A stretch of 64,000 bases of DNA from Pogona vitticeps (GCF_051106095.1 NC_135791.1:6086501-6150500), one strand, 5' to 3'; positions 1-13,794 are shown, counted from the stretch's first letter. Made by a program: numbers and translations. The notes: a model not told the origin generated them from the sequence alone.

Positions 1-2936
1 AGACAGCAGATTTGGACAGGAGCAAAAGGCAGACGCCACTCTCCAAAAGTGTTTTGAACAGGTGACTGACGCCCAGCTAACACCTGAAACCCCAGTGAGA
101 TTTCTGGAGAAAAAGGGGATTTTATATAGAGAAACCCTGAGGAATATCTCAAAAGGGGGAGAGGGGATCAGAAGTCAGCTGGTGGTACCTGAAAAGTATC
201 GCCCCATGATCTTACAAAGGGGTCACTCTGACATGTCTGCTGCACACTTAGGGGTGAAAGGGCCCCTTGATTTGATCAAACAAAATTGGGAGCAGATCAC
301 CCAGGATGACCCACAAGACGTTGTGACATACATAGACACCTTGATGAATGACCTAAAGAGAAATCTAGAGCTGGCAGCAGAAAACCTGCAAGCTCAGAAG
401 GTCAGACAGAAAACATGGTATGACCACAAAGCTAGAGAGAGGCACTTTGACCCAGGGGAGGAAGTGCTTTGGCTTAGGCCCTGCAGAGAGAATAAACTGC
501 AGCTCAAATGGGCAGGACCATATAGGGTCATTTCCAAGATGTCAGACCTGAACTACCTAATAGAGCAGGAGGAGAACCAAGCAAGGAGGGTGGTTCATGT
601 GAATGCCCTAAAACCCTACTACAGAGGGGAACAGAGGGTTTTATTCGCGATAAAAGCAGCTGAGAGTGAGGAAGCTGAATTACCCTTCTGGGAGGGTAGA
701 GGGGAAGTAAAATACAACCCAGAGGAGGTAAAAATCAGTCCTGCACTCACCCAAGACCAGCAGCAAGAACTAAAAATGCTGCTTAGTAAATATCAACAGG
801 TGTTTTCCAACAAGCCGGGGATAGTGAAGGGAGTGATGCATCGGATCCACACAGGGGATGCACCCCCGCAGGCAGTATCCCCATACCGAGTAACGGGACC
901 CTATAGGGACAAGGTGCGGAAGGAGCTGGACGAGATGCTGAGGGAGAACATAATCGTCCCCTCTTCTAGTCCTTGGTCCTCTCCGATAGTCCTTGTGGAC
1001 AAGCCTGATGGGAGCATTAGGTTTTGTGTCGATTACAGGAAATTAAACCGTGTAACCACTCCTGATGCCTACCCAATGCCCAGGCTAGACAACCTGATTG
1101 AAACCATAGGGGGTTGTCGGTTCATCTCATCATTGGACCTGGTAAAGGGATATTGGCAATTAAGAATTGATCCCAGGGATCAAGAAAAGACTGCCTTTTG
1201 CAGCCCTTTTGGTCTCTATGAGTTTCGAGTCCTGAGCTTTGGTCTCAGAAATGCACCAGCCACATTCCAAAGGCTGATGGACCAGACCTTGGCAGGGCTC
1301 AGTGACTTTACAGTGGCCTACATTGACGACATAGGGATCTTCAGTAATACCTGGGAAGATCACCTGATACACCTGGAGTTAGTGCTGCAGAGGTTAAGTG
1401 CAGCAGGGCTAACAGTAAAGGCCAGCAAGTGTCAGCTGGGTAGCCCAGAAATAAAATACTTGGGTCATATGGTAGGGGGAGGAGTGATAAAACCCCTGGA
1501 GGCCAAAATAGAAGCTGTTCGTGATTGGCCTAGACCCAACACCAAGAAAAAGGTCAAATCATTTCTTGGGTTGGTGGGCTACTACAGAAAGTTCATCCCG
1601 AGGTTTAGCGAGATTGCGGCTCCGCTGACCGATCTGACGAGGAAGACGGCTGATGACCACATCCCGTGGACCAGCGACTGTGAGGCGGCGTTCCAGAGGT
1701 TGAAGGAGGCGTTAATCAACTATCCTGTCCTGCGTGCTCCAGACTTCGACCGGGAGTTCATCATCTACACCGATGCGTCTAACAGCGGGGTAGGAGCAGT
1801 TCTGTGCCAGGAGGATGAGAATGGTGACCAGCATCCAGTGTCCTACCTGAGTAGGAAACTTCAAAAAGGTGAGAGACATTTGGCAACCGTGGAGAAGGAG
1901 TGTTTGGCCATAGTCTACGCGATCCAGAAGGCCAAGCCTTACATCTGGGGAAGACATTTTGTTTTGTGTACTGACCATTCACCACTGCAATGGTTAAAGA
2001 CAATGAAAACCCACAATAGCAAACTTATGAGGTGGGCTTTAAACCTACAGGACTATGACTTTGAAGTGAAGGTGGTCAGAGGGTCAGTGAACTGTGTTGC
2101 TGACGCCTTATCAAGAAGACCTGAAGAATGAAGACGGCGAAAGAAACATGGACTATGTGTATATAATGATGACAAAAAGTAAAATGTACCTGGTTTAGAA
2201 TTTGGTTTGTATGAATAAAGGTAAATTGATGTAATGTATATGGTAAATGTTTAAATGTCTAATTGCTATGGTTAACTTAGAATGTAAGTATGAGTAAGTA
2301 TAATATGGTATGTATAACTGTTGTTGTGTATTTTATACAGGTTGTTTTTTGGTGAAAAGCACCTTAGCTTTCCCCCTACAAAACAACTTATAAAGAGGGG
2401 AGGTGTTACATACAGCACTGATGTTACCTGTCTGTCATGGGTTTGGAGGGAAAGTTCCATCCTATGGGGAGTGGAAGGCGGGACATCAGGAGGAGGGGCT
2501 GTACTGTATATATATGTGGAGCGTGTGTGGTGAGAGGGAGATGCTGAGAGACACTGGGTTGTGACGAAGCAGCAGCTGGGAAGAAGAAGCTGTTGTGGGA
2601 GTCTGTGTGTCAGACAGGGTACTTCTGTGTGTCAGAGTACCAACCTGATAGGTTCAGGTGTCTGTTGGGTAGCCAGAACTGATAGGTTCAGGGTCTGGGC
2701 TTCAATTTAAGGGTTCTGTGTGAACCAAACTGTATGTATGTATGAGTGAGAATAAGCCACGTTACTTTATCCTATTCACCTGATTGTTTATTTTTCCCTG
2801 TGTGTATTTAAAATAAACCTTATTCTTTTTATTGTTTAAAAATCCATCCCTGGTCTGTGTGACTTCTTATAGGGAATGGTTGGTGGCAGCTTAGTGTAAC
2901 TGTGTGACATATCCCAGTAGGTCTGGGTTTGTCACA
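1..2936 (+). mobile_element. Gmr1-like Ty3/gypsy LTR retrotransposon fossil, 3' part
   Basis: The 3' portion of an LTR retrotransposon whose 5' end lies outside the window. Reading 5' to 3' there is integrase-type sequence (zinc-binding-like region and a C-terminal segment with the WAGPYRVI motif, about 62-650), then a Ty3/gypsy reverse transcriptase (VDYRKLN, SFGLRNAPATFQRLMD and YIDDI motifs), then RNase H (YTDASNSGVGAVL, TDHSPLQW). Integrase upstream of reverse transcriptase is the reverse of ordinary Ty3/gypsy order and is known from the Gmr1-like group of deuterostome elements. A purine-rich tract precedes a 3' LTR. The pol region is still largely readable, so the insertion is fairly young, but the integrase region looks shorter than usual, so I treat the copy as incomplete, with at least one break. 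Confidence 0.85.
2404..2936 (+). repeat. 3' LTR of the Gmr1-like element
   Basis: Starts with TGTTACA directly after a purine-rich tract (AGAGGGGAGG) and ends with TGTCACA, a near-perfect short inverted repeat. Inside are a TATA-like run near 2507-2515 and an AATAAA signal near 2812, as expected of an LTR carrying promoter and polyadenylation functions. About 533 bp. The matching 5' LTR would be outside the window, so the borders rest on these end motifs only. Confidence 0.65.
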
Positions 2937-6032
<3,096 letters not shown>

Positions 6033-9000
6033 GCCAAAAAAAGAGAGACCTGGCTTCAAAGGCAGTTCTTAGCACACGGAAGGCCGGGTGGCCCAGCTCT
6101 TGTTTGAGGATGATGGCAATGCTCCCATTTTGGAGAAATGAGCAAGGGGGAAAAGGTCTGATGCCTGTCGCCAGAGAGATCTTTCAGAGACGGACCTTCT
6201 CTGTAGCAGGGAGGCTCTCCAAAAGAGTTAGGCATTAACCCCAATGAGGAATCGCTCTAGAGCAGATTGGGTTAGACCCACGAGGACCAAGCCAGGTCGC
6301 CATTTTGGAGGCCAATTTGTGGTCTGTGACAAAGAAGCAGGCATTGGTTCTTAGCTATTCCCACTCATCAAAGTACCAGAGGCCAGGAATGGGTTGCTTT
6401 GTCCCTCCAGATGTTTTTGGATTGCAGTTCCCATAATCCCTCCATATTGGCTAGGCTGTCTAGACCTTGGGCTACAACGGGTAGAAATGTAGGCCAAAAA
6501 CTTGTGGAGGGACACAGTTGCCCATGATTGCCAGAGATACAGGTCACATGGAGGTCATCACGCCATTCCCTTCTGCCTTCAGCAAGTGACCGTGCAGGTA
6601 ATGTGAGATACAGCAGGGATTCAAATCCCCCATCAGCTGTCTGTGTGGTCTTTGGCCCATTGTAGATACTCTGCTTAACCTCGTTCGCAAGGCTGCACAG
6701 ATACAACTGGATCTTTCCTATGAGTTTCGTCTCAAGAATATTCTATCTGTTTGATTCCCGAAGGCAGTAAATGATGACGGAATAACCACTGGGCCAGGCT
6801 GGTCCATCGGTCCAGATAGACGGGGTATAAATCAAATCAAATAAATAAATAAATAAATATTGAATGTATCTTAAAGGTCTTGTCATGGAAGAATCCAGTT
6901 TCCCCATTTGATACTTGATGTTGAAATCCTCCTGCATGTTCTCTCGTTATGTTCTGTTTTCTGTATGTTTCCTGGCACATGTAGAAATGCAAAAGAGGTG
7001 ATTTGCTACACTCCCAGATGGTTGCATGTGTTATTCCTAATAAAGGAGGAAGTTGGCTATCAAGCATGTCTGTCTCTGCTAGCACAGATCTAGGCGTAAG
7101 AAACCTTTTGTGTATCGAAACCTAGGTATAAGCAGAGATTGCAAAAGTGTGGGTTTTTTGTGTGTGTTTTTTTGTTTGGACTATGGCAAATCCCAGCTGA
7201 TTCTGAGAAATGTAGTTCAAAAAAGGCAACTTTTGCAAGCTCTGGGTATAAGCACTCCACTTTGAGCTACATTAAGACTGCCACAAACCACTTTGTTTTT
7301 GACAGATTTTTCATTTTTAAATCGTACATGGCAAACCTGTACAATATGGCTTTGTTCTTTTTCAAAGAATGCACCAAACATTGCAAATTCCTTCATGCTG
7401 AGGATAAAATGAAACTGAGGATTGTGGAAAAAATGAATGTGGAAAAAGGTAAGATTTTTTTTCCCCCACTGATGTTTTCTAAGCACCACTCAGAGCTGGT
7501 CTTTTGGCTTGCCCTGAGAAACTCAGATGAAACAGCATCCATACGCAAATCCAATGCTTAGAATAATTATTTTCTGAACTACTAGAACCAAACCTATACT
7601 ACCATACTGTGTAATACATATGTATATATACAGATATGTATATATGTATATACTGCACAGCATACGTGTATATATTGTATTAACCTTTGTCTGAATTGCA
7701 CTGAAGTTCTAAATGATGTCACTCAAAGGAGATAATGGGATAATCTGGAGTGGGTTTTTTCATGTGAGTTGTTCATTGCGTTCGGTGGTGGCAACTGAAG
7801 ACAATTCCTGTCCTCAGGATGATTTAACTCTCTTGAGCGTACGCCTTTTGTACCAGACTGCGACTGGTGGATGTGGGAGGTCTACTCTGAAAGAACAAGA
7901 AGCCAGAGGTAAACCCCGCGAGGCTGGGACCTGCACATCAAAGGGTTGTGCGTGAAAGAGACGATCTGAAATATTAGAATAGGCTAATTTTTTGGAAACG
8001 CAGCTACAAAAGGGTACACAGAAAATACTCCCCGGATAAGTGAAATTGGGTATTAATTAACAGATCACACACACACACACAGAGTGTATACATTGTGAGA
8101 AGACACGGTTGAGCTGATCCCTCAGCAGGTGCAGGCAAGGCGAGGATGTTCTCCTCTGGTTTGTCCAAACCGGGGTTGTCTCCGTGCTGTGTGCACAGAA
8201 GGTTTTTAAACTCTGGAGCCCATTTTTGCATACCAACCCGGGAATGAGCAAGGCCCTCTGGTGATAGGCTTAAGAACGGGGAAACGGTCCTGTGAACCCA
8301 AAGACTGTCCCTGCCTTCTGTAGAGCCAAGCAGCCCACAGTTGGTTGCCCTCCTGTTGTTTTGGTCTACAATTCCCACCCGCTTTATTCAATCTGACTGG
8401 TGGGCAGGACTGTGGAGATTATGAAGCAAAAAAAAAAGTTGACCTAATTTAGCTGCAGCCTAATCTAGGAAAGCTTTAAAAAAAAAAAGGTTTCAATTAA
8501 AAAGAACACAGAACCATGCTCCTAGCCCTCATGACTGCAAACATATCTGAAAGTATGTGGGCACTATAAAGTGCCCAATCTAGAAGGGACAGTTGAACAG
8601 CACCTCCTGGATTCATTCTAAGCTGGTGCACTCTCCAGTGGGCACATACCGTGAACCCCGAACTGGCCCGGGAGCTGATGCCATCCGCCCCAAAGACTGT
8701 CGCAGGTGGACCGGGAGGGCGAGGAGCAGATGAGCAGGGGGACCACCCTATGGGCAGATAGACCCTTATTGAGGAAAGCCTGTTGGGGTGGGGACCCCAC
8801 TCGCCCCCTGTGGATTGTAAGCAGTGCAGACCTGGTGGCATTAACTGGGATCTGTGCAGATGGACTGTGATGAGGTTGGGGTGGAAAGGGGCGGGACCGG
8901 GGGGGGGGGAATGCCAGGCCAGTTGACCCTACAGGATGAAGAGGGCTGTACCTGGCCCACTGCCTGCGGAATCAATGGGGCCCCCAGTGGGGGGACGCCT

Positions 9001-9640
9001 TCCAGCCGCCCTGCTTAGAGGACGGGCACATCCGGGACCACACCAGGGCATTCTGGGAGGGACAGTCCCACAAGGTCACTTTCCCAAATCTTCACACTCT
9101 TCAAACTTTCAGGGGCGAGGGAGATGAGAGCACTGCTGGCAAATCCGGAAAAACCAGGCTTCCAGGTTGTAGAGGGCTAGAATCTGAAGGTACATCTGAA
9201 TGCAAACTCCTGTTATTTCATCCTTTCAGATCCATACAGGAGCTGAAACGACACCACCCCACCTCAGAATGTGCAGGTTTCTGCTTACCTACGTGCATTT
9301 ATTGGTAGAAAACGATGCCAAAAACTCAAAGCAGGTCACACAAACCTTTTAATTCCAAAATGTGAGGCTGAGTCAAATCAAACAATGTAAAGCACAGGTA
9401 GTCTCATAGCAGCAGGAATCCCATGATCAGAACTTGGTGTTAGTCCCAGCTGGACTTGATCCATTCAAAGAAGAGCCTATTAAGCATTGTCTGGCGATGA
9501 GGGAAGGGCCTGCCTGGGCTGGGAGGTGGAGCAGGACACACACATACCCATGTCATTCAGCCGACAGGTGCCTGTAGAAATGGACATCCTTCACTTCATA
9601 ATGACATCTGAAACCAAGTTCAAATCTTCCCCACCATGGG
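6033..9640. other. FAM110D 3' flank and intergenic DNA
   Basis: The beginning should be the FAM110D 3' untranslated region. The first AATAAA-rich stretch is the A/T-rich tail of a SINE-like repeat at 6783-6859, so the true polyadenylation site is uncertain. Elsewhere there are a short TA-rich microsatellite near 7615-7680, a short CA run near 8066, and a diverged piece of the CAGTGG-type hAT MITE family near 6398-6480. No gene supported. Confidence 0.5.
6783..6859 (+). repeat. SINE-like tail with (AAAT)n
   Basis: Contains GGTCCAGATAGACGGGGTAT followed by AAATCAAATCAAATAAATAAATA broken into tetranucleotide units. The same tail (GACCAGATGGGCGGGGTA plus AAAT units) recurs near 11793-11838, and in the opposite orientation near 37225-37270 and 44643-44690, so it is a dispersed squamate repeat tail. 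Confidence 0.6.
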
Positions 9641-9765
9641 ACTCCTGCGAGCGGCATCTTTGCCTCGCTTTACTGAACCGTCCTTCGGGTGGAGACGGCT
9701 TCATCTTCTCCCGGATGTTTTTCCAGACCAGCAACGGAGGAAGGTGGCCGTGATCCTGGGTCCAA

Positions 9766-9846
9766 TCAGGAAGCGGATAGGAGGCCTTCTGCAGCACTCC
9801 GGACTTCTGGGTCCAGGCTGGTGTGCAGAGGTTCAAGGCCTGCAAC
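9766..9846 (-). CDS. Possible 3' exon of copy A
   Basis: Behind a strong acceptor (pyrimidine-rich tract then TTGTTGCAG) lies a segment that can be read in one frame as LEPLHTSLDPEVRSAAEGLL and a few more residues to a stop, and in another as a longer frame running to 9591. The first reading has the look of a HEAT-type helix (DPEVRxAA), but its entry phase does not fit the exons found just upstream, so an exon is missing or the call is wrong. Confidence 0.25.
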   Translation of the reverse strand, partial: VAGLEPLHTSLDPEVRSAAEGLLSAS

Positions 9847-10262
9847 AAGAGAAAGGAAGGGCTGGGGGTGGACTGAGACTCGGGTCCGCAGGAGACACTC
9901 CCAGAAGGACCATCCTGTGGGCTGCACCTCCTTCAGAAAGGCACCTTGACTGTATTTTTCTAATGGAAATGAGGCTGACGCTCTATTGCTCGGTGGAAAT
10001 ACAAACAATGGAGAAAATCCTTCCCCACCAGAACATCCTCAAGACAAATCCTTGGATGTTGCTTTGGAAGACGGCTGCTAATCCTAGAGTCTCCCAAAAG
10101 CAGTTCTCCTGATGATGGGGGAGCACAAGAATGAGTAAGGCTGGAGGGGGGCAGAGGGCTGAAGGCTGCCCACCCTCCTCCGCCTCAGCCCTCCCTCTTC
10201 GGGAGGGTGTTGACTTCCCTGGGGGGCTTCAGGGGTCCTTTAGCTAAGCACACCATACGTAC

Positions 10263-10315
10263 CTTTCCGCATCATCCAAAGGATTCAACTCCTCTTTCTC
10301 TGGGTCTGATGATGC
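10263..10315 (-). CDS. Copy A exon, ASSDPEKEELNP type
   Basis: 53 nt, phase 0 to 2, reading ASSDPEKEELNPLDDAE, with acceptor GGCAGCACAG and donor GTACGT. It resembles the exon at 10361-10401 (both start with a xSSD motif and are acidic). Two phase 0-to-2 exons in a row cannot be joined in frame, so these two would have to be alternatives. Confidence 0.45.
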
Positions 10316-10360
10316 CTGTGCTGCCATCCTTGGGTGGCTTCAGGGGTCACCAGATCCTAC

Positions 10361-10401
10361 CTCTTAAGATCTTCCTCTGGCTCTCCTGTGTCTGATGATT
10401 C
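10361..10401 (-). CDS. Copy A exon, ESSDTGEPEEDLK type
   Basis: 41 nt, phase 0 to 2, reading ESSDTGEPEEDLK. Acceptor TCGTTCACAG and donor GTAGGA. The counterpart in copy B is 21315-21346 (ESSEAGEDPQ). Another relative is 13453-13499. Confidence 0.5.
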
Positions 10402-10598
10402 CTGTGAACGAGAGGGAGGAGCCGAAGGCGGCCTCTCTCCCCAAACCATACCTGAGGTCAGGGAGCAGGGCTAGCCCAGCCTGTGGCAAGCACAGGCCAG
10501 GGAGGGCCATTCCTGCCAGGAGAGGGTGAGGTCAGGACCTGGAAGAAAGAGGTAGGATGCCTCGGGAGGTAGGGGGATCCGGGCCTTTCCTTGCTTAC

Positions 10599-10653
10599 CA
10601 TGAGGGAGTAATACATTGAAGTCCGTGTCATTATTTCCCCCAGTTTGTTATTG
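10599..10653 (-). CDS. Copy A exon, EIMTRTSMYYS type
   Basis: 55 nt, phase 2 to 0, reading NNKLGEIMTRTSMYYSLM. Acceptor CTTCTGTCTTCTAG and donor GTAAGC. Near-identical flanks and splice sites to copy B exon 21549-21603; a second relative in copy A lies at 11022-11076. Confidence 0.5.
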
Positions 10654-10907
10654 CTAGAAGACAGAAGAAGCTGCCATGAAATGACAGGCGGCACTCGGAA
10701 GGCAGGAGTCCCAACCCTCTCAGCTCTTTTTCTCGGGGCTGCGGCCTTGGCCTCCCAGGGACCTCAGTTCCCACTGGGGCACCCCAAGCAGAGAGCCCAA
10801 CCCTGAGCAGGAGGAGCTGAACACGCTGCCCGTAGGCCAGAAACCAGCCCTCCTGCCTTGTCCCTTTGGCTGAACCTCAGGGACCCAAACCAAGAGAAAG
10901 GGGATAC

Positions 10908-10990
10908 CTCTCCATCATCGGTGTGAACACCCATTCCTCCTCCTCGATGCTGCTGACATCGTCCAGGGTGTCCCCTTCGCCAGTGGACTC
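10908..10990 (-). CDS. Copy A acidic exon, EEEEWVFTPMM type
   Basis: 83 nt, phase 0 to 2. The peptide runs ESTGEGDTLDDVSSIEEEE then WVFTPMME. Acceptor TCTGATTGCAG, donor GTATCC. The copy B counterpart (21858-21940) differs at few positions and keeps length and phase, so the frame has probably been under coding constraint. Confidence 0.55.
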
Positions 10991-11021
10991 CTGCAATCAG
11001 AGTAAGCTGTCCGTTGCTTAC

Positions 11022-11076
11022 TGTTGGGGAGAAACAAGTCGGCGTCCTGGTCATGAATTCCGCTGGGTCCATCTTG
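11022..11076 (-). CDS. Copy A exon, duplicate of the EIMTRT module
   Basis: 55 nt, phase 2 to 0, reading KMDPAEFMTRTPTCFSPT, with the same acceptor sequence (CTTCTGTCTTCTAG) and a GTAAGC donor as 10599-10653. It is an extra copy of that exon module within copy A. Confidence 0.5.
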
Positions 11077-11465
11077 CTAGAAGACAGAAGAAGACACCAT
11101 GAAATGGCAGATTATACTCTGGAGGGAGCAGCCCCAATCCTCTCGGCTGTCTTTCACTGGGCTGCTTCCTTTGTCTCCCAGTGACCTCAGTTTACACCGG
11201 GATGCCGTAACCGGGGAACAAAACTCTAAGCAGGAACTGCCCAGAGATGAGAAGCCATCTGCAAAACGGGCATGAAATCGTGGACCACAAGTGATCTCCT
11301 AGCAAGCCCGGGGTCCTTCTCCTTCAAGGAAGGAATCTTTCTAGGGTCTGGAAGGAAGGACACAGAAAGAGGGGCCGGGAATATTCTGTTATTAGGAAAA
11401 GGACAGCAGAGCCATTGCTTCTCTCCCTCTCTCAATGCACTTGGTACAGTTTCCTGATCACTTAC

Positions 11466-11571
11466 GTCTGTGTAAATGGTCACAGCAGTGTTGTAAAGAT
11501 CTGGGAACTCCCTGGTGGTCAAGATCCACAGCAGGTGGTGGGCCGTAGGGGGGATCCAGAACCTGGGGCCG
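11466..11571 (-). CDS. Copy A exon, HHLLWILTTREFPDLYNTA type
   Basis: 106 nt, phase 2 to 0, reading GPRFWIPPTAHHLLWILT then TREFPDLYNTAVTIYTD. Acceptor TTCTATTATCAG, donor GTAAGT. The hydrophobic, helix-like composition differs from the acidic exons around it. No copy B counterpart was found. Family not recognised. Confidence 0.5.
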
Positions 11572-11660
11572 CTGATAATAGAACCTAGTGGCTAAGGGGG
11601 GAAAGGGCACCAGAAAGCAGCCCAAGGAAAGTCAACATACTTTCTAACCTTTTGTGGCAA

Positions 11661-11855
11661 GGTGAAGGGTTGGCTCAGAAAACGTTCTCTTGCGTGTGGC
11701 TTCCCATCCCATTCTTTCTCAGGACAAGATTTTTAATACATTTTTAACATAGGAAGGTGGACAAAGGGAGATGGCCTAGCTGCCTAGAGTGGTCTTATAG
11801 ACCAGATGGGCGGGGTACAAATCAAATAAATAAATAAATGGCGAAGGAGACGGGG
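11661..11855 (-). repeat. 3' flank of copy A shared with copy B, with SINE tail insertion
   Basis: The segment containing GGCTCAGAAAACGTTCTCTT (about 11671-11775) recurs downstream of the copy B terminal exon at 18428-18546 and, inverted, at 18011-18130. In copy A a SINE-like tail (GACCAGATGGGCGGGGTA plus AAAT units, about 11775-11838) interrupts it. Probably the shared 3' untranslated region of the mini-exon locus. Confidence 0.6.
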
Positions 11856-11981
11856 TTATAAACAGTCTGCTTCAGCCAAAGGTGGGGAGAGACTGGAATC
11901 TTCCTCCTCGTCAACCAAGCCCTGCAGACGTTTCTCCACCTCCTTCAAGAATTCCTCTGCTTCACTTTCTATCTCCTTCAT
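11856..11981 (-). CDS. Copy A terminal exon, EAEEFLKEVEKRLQGL type
   Basis: Open frame of 41 codons plus stop, beginning MKEIESEAEEFLKEVEKR and continuing LQGLVDEEEDSSLS, behind a long pyrimidine tract. It may start at an acceptor ending CATGAAG or at the ATG itself. A charged amphipathic helix followed by an acidic tail is predicted. Copy B carries the same exon at 18563-18673 with a shorter C-terminus. Confidence 0.5.
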   Translation of the reverse strand: MKEIESEAEEFLKEVEKRLQGLVDEEEDSSLSPPLAEADCL

Positions 11982-12123
11982 GGAGAAAAAAAAATCAATA
12001 TGAACCTGAACTGAATTTGGCCACACATCAGAAATCTCTATAAAATAAATAAATCGGCAGCCCCAGTCGCTGAACCCGGAAAGCCCTTGCCCGCCCCTTC
12101 CTTCCCACAGCAAGGAAAACATC

Positions 12124-12167
12124 CAACGGTGGTCAGAGGTCTTCTCACTGTCACTGTCACTGTAATC
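12124..12167 (-). pseudogene. Copy A exon with lost donor, DYSDSDSEKTSDH type
   Basis: 44 nt, entered in phase 0 through acceptor TCATTTTCAG, reading DYSDSDSEKTSDHR. The copy B exon (22535-22578) ends at a good GTAGGT donor; here the matching bases are GATG, so the donor is missing. Unless a cryptic donor is used, the frame runs on toward the exon at 11856-11981. Confidence 0.5.
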
Positions 12168-12331
12168 CTGAAAATGAAATGAAATAAAGGTTCAAGAAGG
12201 TGTCAGTCCCACCCCCCACTGTGTGATCCAGGGGTCGGCCCTCCCCTTCTCTCCCAGGGGTTGGATGCAAATGGGGGGGGGGGAGGAAATCAGGTGGATC
12301 TTTCAGGTGGGGAAAGACTTTAGGTCCTTAC

Positions 12332-12392
12332 CGGATCGTCAGGAGAGGCATTGATAACATATTCTCCTCTGAGTCTCCCAGACTCTTCAGGA
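12332..12392 (-). CDS. Copy A exon, PEESGRLRGEYV type
   Basis: 61 nt, phase 2 to 0, reading PEESGRLRGEYVINASPDDP. Acceptor CCTTTTTTCAG, donor GTAAGG. Counterpart of copy B exon 22738-22798, with the same length and phase. Confidence 0.5.
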
Positions 12393-12697
12393 CTGAAAAA
12401 AGGAAGAAACCAGACCACGTAAGAGGTGAAATTCATCACTAATCCCCACAGGATGTGACTGAGGCCCCATGAGACCAGCCCTATGATGAGAACCCGTGGG
12501 GTTTCTTTGCAAAGCTCCAGGTTCGAGGGTGAGCCAAGGGCCCCCCTCCCCGATGGTCCCCCTTGCCCATCCTTTCCTGCCCTTCCCTCTCTCTCCTCCC
12601 CTCCCTCGCTTTCTCCTGCTCTTCCTCCCCTTCATGGGGACCAATTCCTGGGGAAGCCCCTTGGGCCCAGGCAGGGGCATGGGATTTGTTGTCTTAC

Positions 12698-12765
12698 CTT
12701 GTGGGATGAGTCGTGGGGCGTTCTATCTGCCCACAGCAACAGAAGAACTGCCGCCAATTGAGTTT
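12698..12765 (-). CDS. Copy A exon, Cys-rich basic KLNWRQFFCCCGQ type
   Basis: 68 nt, phase 0 to 2, reading KLNWRQFFCCCGQIERPTT and a few more. Acceptor CCCCTTTGCAG, donor GTAAGA. A basic-aromatic stretch followed by CCC is typical of membrane-proximal palmitoylated segments, but that is inference. Counterpart of copy B exon 23215-23282. Confidence 0.5.
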
Positions 12766-13452
12766 CTGCAAAGGGGTGCAGAGGAGGACATGTCAGGACA
12801 AAGGGAGGATGGCCGGAGGGGTGGGTGGGTCTCTGGGGGTCTGTATGGGGGCTGAGGACCATGACATCTGAAAGTGTAAAGAGGCCCACACTTGAAGCCC
12901 ACTGACTCTCTTACATGAGAAGACACCGTGGGGCGTGGGGTGGGGGGCTTAGGAAATTTGGGGCAGGGGCTGCCTAGCCTCTCGGGGAGTGGGGTTTCCA
13001 AAGCCTGGGAGGTCAGCCCCCCCCAAAGGCTCCCGTCCTCTGCCGGTCTGGCTCTTGCAGGTGCCGAACCGAGAGAAAGCCTCTCCCTGCCATGACTCTC
13101 CCCCTCTTGGGCCGACTGGCTCCCCCTCCATCCGGGGAGGCCTTCGGGGGGTCTCCTCTCCTCTCACTGGATCCAGCCATAGGTGTGAGCCCCCCGGCCG
13201 TGTGTGGATTTTGGGGGGGCCGGGAGAGCCTCTAAGGGGGAGGTTGGGGGGCTCTCGGCCTCTCCCTGCCAGGCTGGGGCCGGGCCGAGCCCCTCAGGGG
13301 TCCAAGGGGCCAAGAGGAACGGCGCGGCGTGGGCTCCTCAGAAGCCCTCCAGTCCCCCCCCCCCCGTGTCCTCCCTAGCCCTCTCTCTTCAGGAAGGGCT
13401 GCCATTCCCTGGGGGGGGGGCTTCAGGGGCCCTTCTGCGAAGAACGACCCAC

Positions 13453-13499
13453 CTCTCTGGATTAGCCATTGGCGCTCCCTCGGCTGGGCCTGATGATCT
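13453..13499 (-). CDS. Copy A upstream exon, RSSGPAEGAPMANPE type
   Basis: 47 nt, phase 0 to 2, reading RSSGPAEGAPMANPE. Acceptor CTCGTTCACAG is the same as at the ESSDTG exon (10361-10401), and the donor is GTGGGT. It is a third member of the xSS(D/G) exon module, lying in a GC-rich stretch. Confidence 0.4.
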
Positions 13500-13685
13500 C
13501 TGTGAACGAGAGCGGGGTTTTGAACCCAAGGCCGACCTGGGAAGCCCTTCGGTCCCTTCTAGGGGCACAAGATGGCTGCTGGCAAAGGGGGGGGGAGCCC
13601 TGAGACTTTGTTGCCATCGGGCACCACAGCCACCCAAGAGCCTTTCTCCCCCTGAATCTTTCTTTCTCTGTGTCTTGTCTTCTTA

Positions 13686-13690
<5 letters not shown>

Positions 13691-13749
<59 letters not shown>

Positions 13750-13794
13750 TTACAATCCTCTGTGTGTGCGTCTGTGTGTGTGTTCTTATAAACC

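Larger units (their letters stand above)
9766..13499 (-). other. Mini-exon locus, copy A (unidentified minus-strand gene or pseudogene)
   Basis: On the minus strand this interval holds at least ten short open segments (41-106 nt), nearly all bounded by good AG acceptors and GT donors, with sizes of 3n+2 (phase 0 to 2) or 3n+1 (phase 2 to 0). The encoded peptides are acidic, Ser-rich or Cys-rich. The locus is related to copy B at 18563-23282: 10440-11000 matches 21400-21945 and 12180-12840 matches 22580-23340 at high identity. I do not recognise the protein family. Copy A has one donor changed from GT to GA (12123-12122) and a likely terminal exon placed ahead of further exons, so it is rearranged and may be a pseudogene or two overlapping partial copies. 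Confidence 0.55.
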
